DNA from: Desulfurococcales archaeon ex4484_217_1
GTDB taxonomy: Archaea > Thermoproteota > Thermoprotei_A > EX4484-217-1
Assembly (NCBI GenBank): GCA_002254745.1
Contig: NJED01000051.1
Coordinates: forward strand, 1-6,911
Direction of reading: 5' to 3'
Length of the DNA stretch: 6,911 bases
Position 1 is the stretch's first letter. Every line of letters starts with the position of its first letter. Under the pieces are notes generated by a model. That model was not told the DNA's origin and did not search any database. It worked only from the letters and a program-made list of their open reading frames with translations. Position numbers and translations under genes: made by a program. Shown here piece by piece: positions 1 through 5,280 of the stretch.

Positions 1-1
1 A

Positions 2-103
2 AAAATATATTCGATCGCAGCCTTCAGTAAGGAGTGGGGGCTAAAGTACGAAAACATTATCGATAATATTGTGAACTCTGCTTTCCGGGTGAGGAAGCAT
101 TAG
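2..103 (+). CDS. 3' end of an unidentified protein-coding gene (partial)
   Basis: An open frame enters from the left edge and ends at TAG (101-103), giving 33 residues. The segment is hydrophilic to amphipathic, contains SKEWGLKYENII in its middle, and ends in FRVRKH. It reads like the C-terminal helix of a soluble protein, but I do not recognise the family. Its last 4 bases overlap the stop codon of the convergent SpoIIM-type gene. The neighbouring archaeal genes are packed just as tightly, which supports it being real; against it, the frame is short and has no diagnostic motif. Confidence 0.5.
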   Translation, partial: KIYSIAAFSKEWGLKYENIIDNIVNSAFRVRKH

Positions 104-1617
104 CTCCATCCAGCCATTTCAGCAATTATCGGGGTTACATTAGATTCTATAATACCTGCCACTAAGAAAACAAGTGAAAGACCTATTATGAAAATCGCTG
201 TTCTTTCAAGATCAATAGTGACCTCTTCTAAAGAAACCTTACCTCCCCTCAACATTATCATTTTAAATCCTAAAAGAATGCCTGATGCGCTAGCCAGAAG
301 AAACGCTGGTATTTCTAATATTCCGTGAGGTAGAATTATAGCTGACGCTTTTATGGGATCATTTATTGTAGCATAAACGACACCTATGACGTAGCCGTTG
401 AAGAGAGTAGATATTGTTGAAGGTATGGCATAAGCGATACCTGACATTGCTGTCGAAAGAGAAGTCCTCCAGTTATGGAAGAAAATATCTAGTCCAAGGA
501 ATATTCTATTATACACCTTAAATTCGGGATTCAGCCTTCCTGGAACAATAATTCCCGAGTTTATGAGGATGGATCTTATCTCAGGATCAACAGTTAAGTA
601 TCCTAAAGTAAAGCCTATAAGGAAAACGATAAATGTTACTATCAGCGCTATTAAACCGTATTTCGTTGTAAAGAATATCCTTATGAGCTTTAAACCCTTA
701 TTTAACGTTGTATACATTAGCTTAAACGTTAACCTCGCTTTTGAGGGTTCAAGTAGGGTTTCATTGTTGTGTGTTTCGTAGACTGCTACAAGGTATAGAT
801 GGAGAATAGGGATTATTGCTAAGCTAATTACTGTACTAACTAAGCTGCCTAATGTTATATAGAATGATTTAACAGCTGATTCGACAGCTATAGCTACAAG
901 TGTTACTGCAACTAGTGCTGAAAAGTAAAGTATTATCGCGCCAACCTCAGTTTTAGCCATCAAAACACTCCTAATAATGCTCTGAAGCGGTGAGTTTTCA
1001 TCTATTGATGCAGCCATCGGAGCGAAAACCAGCGCTAAATAGATAATCAATGCTAAGAATATTCCGGCAATAAATGTTAAGGCTGAAAAACCAAGTTCCT
1101 CAATAGATCCAGCAATTATTTTTTCAAAGCTCAAATAGAAAAGTATTAGCGAAGGAATTAGCGGTATTGCAGCGAAGAAATATATTAGCATATTTGTTTT
1201 AAACACCAAAGCCCAGTTCCTGAATGCTTCTTCTAAGAAATACTTCGTACTAACCTCTCTCTCGATAAGTACTTTCTGAAGGAATGGGTAAAGACCTGCT
1301 TTTACGAAGCTATCAAAGACTATTCTTATCAACATGTACGCTATACCGGCGATGCCTAATGTTATAAGTATTGGCTGCATTATTTCGGGTGATGCAAGTG
1401 CTTCGAAATTTCTAGCCTCAATAGATTCTACGATTTTGGGGATTAGATTGAATGCTTTAAAATAGCTTAGTAGGGAAAGAGAGGCTATTACTATTACCGC
1501 TTGTCCAACAATAACTCCGGCTTCATATATCATGAAGGGAAGTATCATTTTAGGGTACGATAGAAGATAGCGGTAGCCGTATCTTAAAATGTCGTTTGGC
1601 TTCCTTACTTTAACCAT
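100..1617 (-). CDS. SpoIIM-family polytopic membrane protein with extra N-terminal membrane domain
   Basis: Predicted integral membrane protein of 505 residues, counted from the ATG at 1617. The C-terminal third (about residues 320-500) matches the SpoIIM/DUF95 family. It has a hydrophobic helix near 322-342, FFHNW near 380, FNGY near 406, the hallmark LPHGILEIPA near 429-438, a last helix near 472-490 and the conserved ending IESNVTP. The N-terminal part (about 20-290) adds several more hydrophobic segments with no catalytic motif I can see. In bacteria SpoIIM acts in forespore engulfment. Archaea do not sporulate, so the role here is unknown; membrane remodelling or transport would be a guess. 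The ATG at 1617 shares its A with the upstream glycosylase stop (TGATG) and has GGAG 5 nt before it. I therefore prefer it to the TTG at 1620. Translational coupling to the glycosylase gene is likely. Confidence 0.85.
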   Translation of the reverse strand: MVKVRKPNDILRYGYRYLLSYPKMILPFMIYEAGVIVGQAVIVIASLSLLSYFKAFNLIPKIVESIEARNFEALASPEIMQPILITLGIAGIAYMLIRIVFDSFVKAGLYPFLQKVLIEREVSTKYFLEEAFRNWALVFKTNMLIYFFAAIPLIPSLILFYLSFEKIIAGSIEELGFSALTFIAGIFLALIIYLALVFAPMAASIDENSPLQSIIRSVLMAKTEVGAIILYFSALVAVTLVAIAVESAVKSFYITLGSLVSTVISLAIIPILHLYLVAVYETHNNETLLEPSKARLTFKLMYTTLNKGLKLIRIFFTTKYGLIALIVTFIVFLIGFTLGYLTVDPEIRSILINSGIIVPGRLNPEFKVYNRIFLGLDIFFHNWRTSLSTAMSGIAYAIPSTISTLFNGYVIGVVYATINDPIKASAIILPHGILEIPAFLLASASGILLGFKMIMLRGGKVSLEEVTIDLERTAIFIIGLSLVFLVAGIIESNVTPIIAEMAGWS

Positions 1618-2255
1618 CAATTCTCCCTCAGGAAATCAAGTAGCGTGTATTTTCTCTTACTGCCCTCCTCTATGCTCTTATAGATTTTAGCTAATGCTTT
1701 AAAATCACTTTCTATCTTAGACCTTAACTTGGGATTGTAAAGTGCTGCTGCTGGATGATATGTTGGGAGTATTTTAACTTCTACTTCGCCTATCTTTGCT
1801 TCTCTAATAACACCCCTATCTTTGCTCATGCTTTTAAAGACTAAACCTCCAAGCTGAAATATTGTTTTAGTTGAAATCCTGCCTAATGTAACAATGATTC
1901 TAGGTTTAATAATGTTTATTTGCTCTACTAGGTATGGTAAGCAAGCACTTATTTCATCATCTAAAGGATCTCTGTTATGCGGAGGTCTGCATTTAACAAC
2001 GTTTGTTATGAAAACATTTTCCCTCTTTAACCCTATGCTCTCGAGTAATGTTGTTAAAAGCTTACCCGCTGCACCCACAAATGGTCTGCCTTGTTCATCT
2101 TCTTTAGCTCCAGGAGCTTCACCTATGAACATTATTTTTGCATTTAAAGATCCTTCTCCGGGAACAGGGTTTTTCCTATACTTATGAAGTCTACATTTCT
2201 TACACTCCTTAATTTCCCTGACAATTTTCTCCCACATGTTCTCCTTAGAAGCCAT
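1617..2255 (-). CDS. Type 4 (Fe-S) uracil-DNA glycosylase
   Basis: Removes uracil from DNA, the first step of base-excision repair of deaminated cytosine, which matters at high temperature. The 212-residue length is normal for family 4 (UDGa) enzymes. Four cysteines placed as 4Fe-4S ligands are visible: C18 and C21 (ECKKC), C89 (KCRPPHNRDP) and C105. Motif A is GEAPG at 45-49, followed by GRPFVGAAG. Motif B is HPAAALYNP with H167. Two starts are possible. ATG 2255 has no Shine-Dalgarno and would suit a leaderless or co-transcribed message. ATG 2237 (Met7) has AAGGAG only 3 nt upstream. The family signature survives with either. A C/D box guide RNA ends about 25 nt upstream on the same strand, and the SpoIIM-type gene follows with a one-base overlap. 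Confidence 0.96.
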   Translation of the reverse strand: MASKENMWEKIVREIKECKKCRLHKYRKNPVPGEGSLNAKIMFIGEAPGAKEDEQGRPFVGAAGKLLTTLLESIGLKRENVFITNVVKCRPPHNRDPLDDEISACLPYLVEQINIIKPRIIVTLGRISTKTIFQLGGLVFKSMSKDRGVIREAKIGEVEVKILPTYHPAAALYNPKLRSKIESDFKALAKIYKSIEEGSKRKYTLLDFLREN

Positions 2256-2280
2256 ATATTTACACTTCGCTAAAGTTTTT

Positions 2281-2340
2281 AGCTCAGAGGCCTACCTTCT
2301 CCATCACCAAATTCAGCTCCTAGCCTGCTCATCATTGCTT
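2281..2340 (-). ncRNA. C/D box guide sRNA
   Basis: Read on the - strand this is a complete archaeal C/D box layout. Box C ATGATGA is at 2335-2329, then a 12-nt guide GCAGGCTAGGAG (2328-2317), box D' CTGA (2316-2313), a 5-nt spacer, box C' GTGATGG (2307-2301), a 13-nt guide AGAAGGTAGGCCT (2300-2288) and box D CTGA (2287-2284). The flanks AGC (2339-2337) and GCT (2283-2281) can close a short terminal stem. Such RNAs bind L7Ae, Nop5 and fibrillarin and direct 2'-O-methylation at the fifth base from box D or D'. The D guide could pair with AGGCCUACC. From memory, a GGCCUACC stretch occurs in helix 11 of some archaeal 16S rRNAs, so that is a candidate target. I recognise no target for the D' guide. 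A weak TATA-like CTTAAA lies about 27 nt upstream. Confidence 0.85.
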
Positions 2341-2573
2341 CACTAAACTATATAATATGTAACCTAGGTTTAAGAAAAACTTAGTGTGAATAAGTGTTTT
2401 CAGTAAGGGGTAGTATGGTTTTTGATGTTTATTGGGGGAGTTTATATTGATTTATGGTTAAGTCCTCTCAGGGCTATTATGTGTGCTGATGTTGTGTGTA
2501 TGTCTAGTTTATGTTTTCTCATTACTTCATCATGTTCTAAACTTATAAACCGCTATTACCTAATAAATTTATT
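2341..2573. other. Intergenic stretch with no supportable gene
   Basis: About 230 bases lie between the guide RNA and the structured leader of the alkyltransferase gene. The left end should hold the guide RNA promoter, and the right end holds a TATA-like element for the + strand. The middle is rich in T and G on the + strand and carries a 65-codon open frame (2422-2619). That frame has an odd composition (many Met, Cys and Ser) and no ribosome binding site, so I do not call it. No inverted repeats, tRNA or transposon ends were seen. Confidence 0.5.
2540..2550 (+). promoter_or_regulatory. TATA-like element upstream of the alkyltransferase leader
   Basis: AACTTATAAAC resembles an archaeal TATA box. 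Transcription would start about 26 nt downstream, near 2572. That is just where the GC-rich foldable segment begins, giving a leader of roughly 90 nt before the alkyltransferase ATG. The match between predicted start and structured segment is the main support. Confidence 0.5.
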
Positions 2574-2656
2574 GGTGGCCTCGGGTTTCCGAGAACCGCC
2601 CATATCTAAGACAAAATAAAGTATCACTCTCGGGCGAACGGTAGAGGACCTTCGGT
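2574..2656 (+). promoter_or_regulatory. Structured GC-rich 5' leader or small RNA candidate
   Basis: A GC-rich island in AT-rich intergenic DNA, starting where the upstream TATA element predicts transcription to begin. A strong local hairpin forms from GGTGG (2574-2578) with CCGCC (2596-2600) and CTCGG (2580-2584) with CCGAG (2589-2593), around a GTTT loop. Two small hairpins follow: CTCT/AGAG (2627-2630 with 2643-2646) and ACC-TTC-GGT (2648-2656). A competing fold pairs CGCCC (2597-2601) with GGGCG (2632-2636) and CCTC (2579-2582) with GAGG (2644-2647). The GAGG is the only Shine-Dalgarno-like sequence before the gene and lies 16 nt from the ATG. It could be an unprocessed leader, a switch, or an independent small RNA. 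I do not recognise a known RNA class. Confidence 0.45.
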
Positions 2657-2663
2657 ATTAAAA

Positions 2664-3005
2664 ATGGGTAATTTCCTAAAAGAACTCGTTTACACGCTTA
2701 TACAGCTAGTGCCTATAGGGAAAGTTACAACATATGGTTCTATAGCTAAAATTCTTAACATACATCCTAGAGTTGTGGGAAGAATTTTAGCTAAAAATGA
2801 GAGGCTAATAGAAATACCTTGCCATAGAGTGGTACGTTCTAGCGGTGAAATCGGAGGATATAGGGGTGGTTCCATAGAATTCAAGGCTAAACTTCTTAAA
2901 CTTGAAGGTGTAAGGGTTCATGTTAAAAACGGTAAGTTTTATGTTAATAAGGAGGATATTGTTGATCTCTACGTTAGATTATTTGGTAATTCCCGAAGAT
3001 CTTAG
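2664..3005 (+). CDS. One-domain O6-alkylguanine-DNA alkyltransferase (MGMT/Ogt family)
   Basis: Predicted suicide repair protein that moves the alkyl group from O6-alkylguanine to its own cysteine. The 113 residues cover only the C-terminal MGMT domain. A helix-turn-helix lies at about 19-42 (GKVTTYGSIAKIL...VGRIL), with R40 in the place of the arginine finger. The active site IPCHRVV has nucleophile C53. GEIGGYRGG follows as the substrate-binding loop. Family members usually have 150-180 residues with an N-terminal domain, which is absent here. Alkyltransferase-like proteins lack the cysteine; this one keeps it, so I favour an active enzyme. The ATG at 2664 fits the domain start, but no Shine-Dalgarno lies at normal spacing. 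The last 32 bases overlap the convergent dCTP deaminase gene. Confidence 0.92.
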   Translation: MGNFLKELVYTLIQLVPIGKVTTYGSIAKILNIHPRVVGRILAKNERLIEIPCHRVVRSSGEIGGYRGGSIEFKAKLLKLEGVRVHVKNGKFYVNKEDIVDLYVRLFGNSRRS

Positions 3006-3519
3006 GTAATGTAACTCCGCGTTGGCCCTGATAAGTTCCGCTATATGGCTTCTCGACAGGGCTTGAAAGTTTGGCAAAAACCACGTGTATAAACCTTATT
3101 CCCGCACATAATTTTACGGGAAACGAACTACCTATAAGCTCAATTGTTAATTGCCCTTCAAACCCTCCATCAATTATTGTTGGAGGAGCCATTATGCCAA
3201 GTCTAGCGTATGTGCTTCTTAAATTTACGAATCCCATGAGCTCAGGCGGTAGCTTGATGTACTCTAATGTATGAAGTAAGACATGCTCGTTAGGGTATAT
3301 TACGAATTCTTCTCCTTCTTCTACTTCATAAAAATCTTCAATATTTGCTTCGCGAGCGTTTAAAACATCTAGGACCTTATCGGTTCTCTTTAATCTAGCT
3401 ATTTTATTACCTAGTCTAAGGTCTAAACCGTTTTCTCTAATTATTGATTCGTCAAAAGGCTCTATTTTGAGCCTACCTGATTTAATATAGTTTTTTAAGT
3501 CGAAATCGCTAAGTATCAA
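2974..3519 (-). CDS. dcd: dCTP deaminase (possibly bifunctional dCTP deaminase/dUTP diphosphatase)
   Basis: Converts dCTP to dUTP and ammonia, feeding dUMP and hence dTTP synthesis; some archaeal members also hydrolyse dUTP to dUMP. The 181 residues match the family length. The N-terminus MILSD is family-typical. RSTYARLGI (101-109) holds the RS nucleotide-binding pair, TIIDGGFEGQLTIEL (114-128) carries the catalytic glutamate (E127), and YSGTYQGQRGVT (159-170) forms the C-terminal lid. The motifs alone do not settle mono- or bifunctionality. The start is TTG at 3519: an in-frame TAG lies two codons upstream, and the MILSD alignment leaves no better choice. There is no well-spaced Shine-Dalgarno, and a TATA-like TAAATTAA sits about 20 nt upstream, so the message may be leaderless. 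It lies 47 bp downstream of the TBP gene. Confidence 0.95.
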   Translation of the reverse strand: MILSDFDLKNYIKSGRLKIEPFDESIIRENGLDLRLGNKIARLKRTDKVLDVLNAREANIEDFYEVEEGEEFVIYPNEHVLLHTLEYIKLPPELMGFVNLRSTYARLGIMAPPTIIDGGFEGQLTIELIGSSFPVKLCAGIRFIHVVFAKLSSPVEKPYSGTYQGQRGVTLPKIFGNYQII

Positions 3520-3535
3520 TCCCTAAACCCAATGC

Positions 3536-3545
3536 TTAATTTAGG
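3536..3545 (-). promoter_or_regulatory. TATA-like element for dcd
   Basis: On the - strand CCTAAATTAA sits in the 47-bp gap between TBP and dcd, centred about 20-23 nt before the TTG start. This would give a nearly leaderless transcript, in line with the lack of a good ribosome binding site. Spacing is slightly shorter than the usual 25-27 nt, so confidence is limited. Confidence 0.35.
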
Positions 3546-3552
3546 TAGGGGT

Positions 3553-3564
3553 GAAAAGAAAAAG
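3553..3564 (-). terminator. U-rich terminator after the TBP gene
   Basis: Two bases after the TBP stop the - strand reads CTTTTTCTTTTC, a pyrimidine tract of the kind that ends archaeal transcripts without a hairpin. Its position between TBP and the putative dcd promoter suggests the two genes are separate transcription units. Confidence 0.5.
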
Positions 3565-3566
3565 TT

Positions 3567-4133
3567 TTACTTTCTTAGGCATCCCAGCTCATCTAGCTTA
3601 TGGTAGATTTTCTTAACTACCTCATAGATTTCCTCTTCTCTCTTAGCCCCTGTTACTACCATTTTTCCAGAACTGAAAATTAGAAGCACTACTCTTGGCT
3701 CATCCATTCTATATATGAGTCCTGGGAACTGTTCTGGCTCGTACATGCAGTTTTCTAGTAGTAACGCGGCCATCTCTAAGTTAACTTCAACACCTAGGTT
3801 TGCTGAAGCAACAATGTTTTGTATTTGAACTCTTGGCCTACCCGTTATTATTATGCCGTTTTCCCTTAGAATCTTAATTATCTTCTTAACAGCTCTCTTC
3901 AAATTGTCTGTGCTTTTAGCTCCTGTTACTACCATTTTTCCTGAGCTAAAAATTAGTGCGGTAACCCTTGGTCTATCAAGTCTAAACACAAGTCCTGGGA
4001 ACTGTTCAGGATTGTATTCTACACCGGGGATGCTTCTTTCAATAGCGTAAAGGTCTATTTTTTGGTCTAGAGTTACTGTTGAAACTATGTTTTCTATTTT
4101 AACACTAATCCTAGGTGTCGCCATAAGCGCCAT
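3567..4133 (-). CDS. tbp: TATA-box-binding protein (TBP)
   Basis: General transcription factor that binds and bends TATA boxes and recruits TFB and RNA polymerase. The 188 residues form two direct repeats of about 90 residues (about 8-93 and 100-184), the saddle fold. Equivalent motifs recur at an offset of exactly 91 residues: EQFPGL at 43-48 and 134-139, and SSGKMVVTGAK at 63-73 and 154-164. The protein ends in CLRK and lacks the acidic tail seen in some archaeal TBPs. The ATG at 4133 is the first of two close starts; Met4 (4124) is an alternative and nothing decides between them. A strong A/T-rich TATA element lies about 40-50 nt upstream. The gene could be regulated by its own product, but that is inference. 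Confidence 0.98.
   Translation of the reverse strand: MALMATPRISVKIENIVSTVTLDQKIDLYAIERSIPGVEYNPEQFPGLVFRLDRPRVTALIFSSGKMVVTGAKSTDNLKRAVKKIIKILRENGIIITGRPRVQIQNIVASANLGVEVNLEMAALLLENCMYEPEQFPGLIYRMDEPRVVLLIFSSGKMVVTGAKREEEIYEVVKKIYHKLDELGCLRK
3649..4007 (-). repeat. DNA-level direct repeats inside the TBP gene
   Basis: Two exact nucleotide matches link the TBP halves: a 20-bp block at 3649-3668 and 3922-3941, and a 17-bp block at 3718-3734 and 3991-4007. Both pairs are offset by 273 bp (91 codons). They encode KMVVTG and EQFPGL, and the same synonymous codons are used in both halves. Confidence 0.85.
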
Positions 4134-4165
4134 CTCTAAAATAGCATTTACAGTGTTTAAGAAGC

Positions 4166-4183
4166 TTTTTAAATTTTATAAAC
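4166..4183 (-). promoter_or_regulatory. TATA element of the TBP gene
   Basis: The - strand reads GTTTATAAAATTTAAAAA, an uninterrupted A/T tract with a clear TTTATAAA core. The TBP ATG is about 35-50 nt downstream, giving a short leader of about 10-20 nt. This is the most TATA-like sequence in the window. Confidence 0.6.
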
Positions 4184-4202
4184 TTACCTAGTATAACTGT
4201 TT

Positions 4203-4217
4203 AAAAATCCCTAAAAT
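4203..4217 (-). terminator. Possible U-rich terminator after the COG1407-like phosphoesterase
   Basis: Just past the phosphoesterase stop the - strand reads ATTTTAGGGATTTTT, two short T-runs in succession. This fits archaeal intrinsic termination but is weaker than the tract after TBP. Confidence 0.3.
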
Positions 4218-4219
4218 AT

Positions 4220-4972
4220 CTACATCATTACCAAGTCTTTAAGCATGGGAAGCTCTAAAACACCCACCTCTTTATCCACAATGTAAGGTTTGAAATATTC
4301 TATTAAACCATACTTTTTAACTATAGGTGAAAGATAAGATTCCCTATCTAGTGTTACAGGATTTCCCGAAGCATAAAGGCTCATATGAGCTAGAACTACT
4401 ATTTCATGGTTTGTTATAAGCTTCCCTTTCAGGAAGCATTGGAACTTATATGCTATCCCTAATTCATCCCTTAAACTTATACTGGGATGTTCATGACCTA
4501 TGATTATTGTTTTTACATTGTATTTTTTGGGGTCGAAAAGCTCATGACCATGAGTTATCATTATTTTACCTATAATTAACTTATCAACTAAGTTTACACC
4601 TAAATCCTTAAGCACTAGAGAAACGTAGTTATCGTGATTTCCCCTAACAACAATTATTTCACTAACCCCTTTACTTCTAAGAAAATCTATAAGCTTCACT
4701 ATTTCCTCTCTCTCCTGCCTTAGCAACCTACTAAAGTCATGTTTTAAATCACCATTTATAATTACCCGAGCTGGCTTAGTAATTTTAATCATTTCATCTA
4801 AGGTTTCAAGAGTTTTAGCCAACTGTCTTCTTGGAACATATATTCCGCTTTCCGAAATAGTGCTTTCAAAACCCAAATGAACATCTGCAATAACTAATGA
4901 GTCATGTTTTGTAAGAAATAATCCCGGATAACCAGCCACAATGGAGATGCCATCGCCTATTTCATATAGCAA
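4220..4972 (-). CDS. Calcineurin-like metallophosphoesterase, COG1407 type
   Basis: Predicted dinuclear-metal phosphoesterase of 250 residues. The full ligand set is visible: DVHLG (D30, H32), NGDLKHDF (D75, H78), RGNHDN (N112, H113), THGHE (H141) and GHEHPS (H160, H162). The DVHLGFE and GHEHPS forms resemble COG1407, whose members in some genomes sit beside Lhr-type helicases; none is present here. The substrate is unknown; a nuclease or nucleotide phosphodiesterase role is possible. The only workable start is TTG at 4972: an in-frame TAA lies five codons upstream, and no ATG falls early in the frame. AAGGTG, a plausible Shine-Dalgarno, lies 8 nt before it. The tRNA-Lys gene is 50 bp upstream on the same strand. 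Confidence 0.9.
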   Translation of the reverse strand: MLYEIGDGISIVAGYPGLFLTKHDSLVIADVHLGFESTISESGIYVPRRQLAKTLETLDEMIKITKPARVIINGDLKHDFSRLLRQEREEIVKLIDFLRSKGVSEIIVVRGNHDNYVSLVLKDLGVNLVDKLIIGKIMITHGHELFDPKKYNVKTIIIGHEHPSISLRDELGIAYKFQCFLKGKLITNHEIVVLAHMSLYASGNPVTLDRESYLSPIVKKYGLIEYFKPYIVDKEVGVLELPMLKDLVMM

Positions 4973-5022
4973 AACATAAGCACCTTAACACGTGGAGGGT
5001 GTATGATGGGGGAAGTGTTTTG

Positions 5023-5100
5023 TGGCGGGCCCGCCGGGATTTGAACCCGGGACCTACGGGTTAAGAGCCCGTCGCTCTAACCAGGCTGAGCTACGGGCCC
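5023..5100 (-). tRNA. tRNA-Lys (anticodon CTT), CCA encoded
   Basis: On the - strand the sequence folds into a perfect cloverleaf. The acceptor GGGCCCG pairs with CGGGCCC, the D stem GCTC with GAGC, the anticodon stem ACGGG with CCCGT, and the T stem CCGGG with CCCGG around TTCAAAT. The anticodon loop CTCTTAA gives CTT (5065-5063), reading AAG lysine codons. The body is 75 nt (5026-5100) with discriminator G, and the genome encodes CCA at 5025-5023. No intron is present. The GC-rich stems against AT-rich surroundings fit a thermophile. An A/T-rich stretch about 32-42 nt upstream (TCTAAAAATA) may be its TATA box. Confidence 0.98.
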
Positions 5101-5177
5101 TTTTTCCTCCTTATTTCTTTTCGCTAACCTCTATTTTTAGACTTTTCTATTTAGCTTCAGAAGGAAGAAACAGCTAG

Positions 5178-5190
5178 TATTAAATATATG
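5178..5190 (+). promoter_or_regulatory. TATA element for the second C/D sRNA and the cupin operon
   Basis: TATTAAATATATG is a good archaeal TATA-like sequence centred near 5184. A start about 26 nt downstream falls near 5210, four bases before box C of the guide RNA. That position is what would be expected if this promoter makes the guide RNA, and the same transcript could continue into the cupin gene. Confidence 0.65.
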
Positions 5191-5209
5191 TTCCCTGTTT
5201 ACAGTTTTC

Positions 5210-5273
5210 TCAGATGATGAAGTCGACATAGGCTTAGCGTTTAAGCTATGACGAGGGGTCGATAGGCTGACAC
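5210..5273 (+). ncRNA. C/D box guide sRNA in the leader of the cupin operon
   Basis: Box C ATGATGA is at 5214-5220, followed by a 12-nt guide AGTCGACATAGG (5221-5232), a degenerate D' CTTA (5233-5236), an 11-nt spacer, C' ATGACGA (5248-5254, one base off consensus), a 12-nt guide GGGGTCGATAGG (5255-5266) and box D CTGA (5267-5270). Both guides have the expected length and a TATA element lies about 26 nt before the likely 5' end. Oddities are the non-consensus D', a GCTTA/TAAGC inverted repeat (5232-5236 with 5242-5246) that buries it, and no clear terminal stem. Guide 1 could pair imperfectly with the 23S stretch GAUGUCGGCU recalled near the peptidyl transferase centre; this is only a lead. 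The RNA ends about 10 nt before the first possible cupin start. Confidence 0.78.
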
Positions 5274-5280
5274 TCAAATT

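Noticed and set aside
2471..2533. Possible third C/D box RNA on the - strand (ATGATGA at 2533-2527 and a CTGA near 2474)
   Set aside because: The C to D distance is too long and no D'/C' pair is found between them, so the boxes are likely chance matches.
2422..2619. 65-codon + strand open frame in the intergenic stretch
   Set aside because: Odd composition rich in Met, Cys and Ser, no ribosome binding site, no recognisable motif, and its end runs through the structured leader.
5101..5122. AAGGAGG-like purine tract on the - strand before tRNA-Lys
   Set aside because: It resembles a Shine-Dalgarno, but no start codon or open frame follows; the tRNA begins directly after it.
5255..5270. Guide sequence GGGGTCGATAGGCTGA resembles the sense strand of the 3'-terminal part of archaeal 23S rRNA as I recall it
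   Set aside because: Guides are antisense to their targets and the match is short, so rRNA-derived origin is not supported without alignment.
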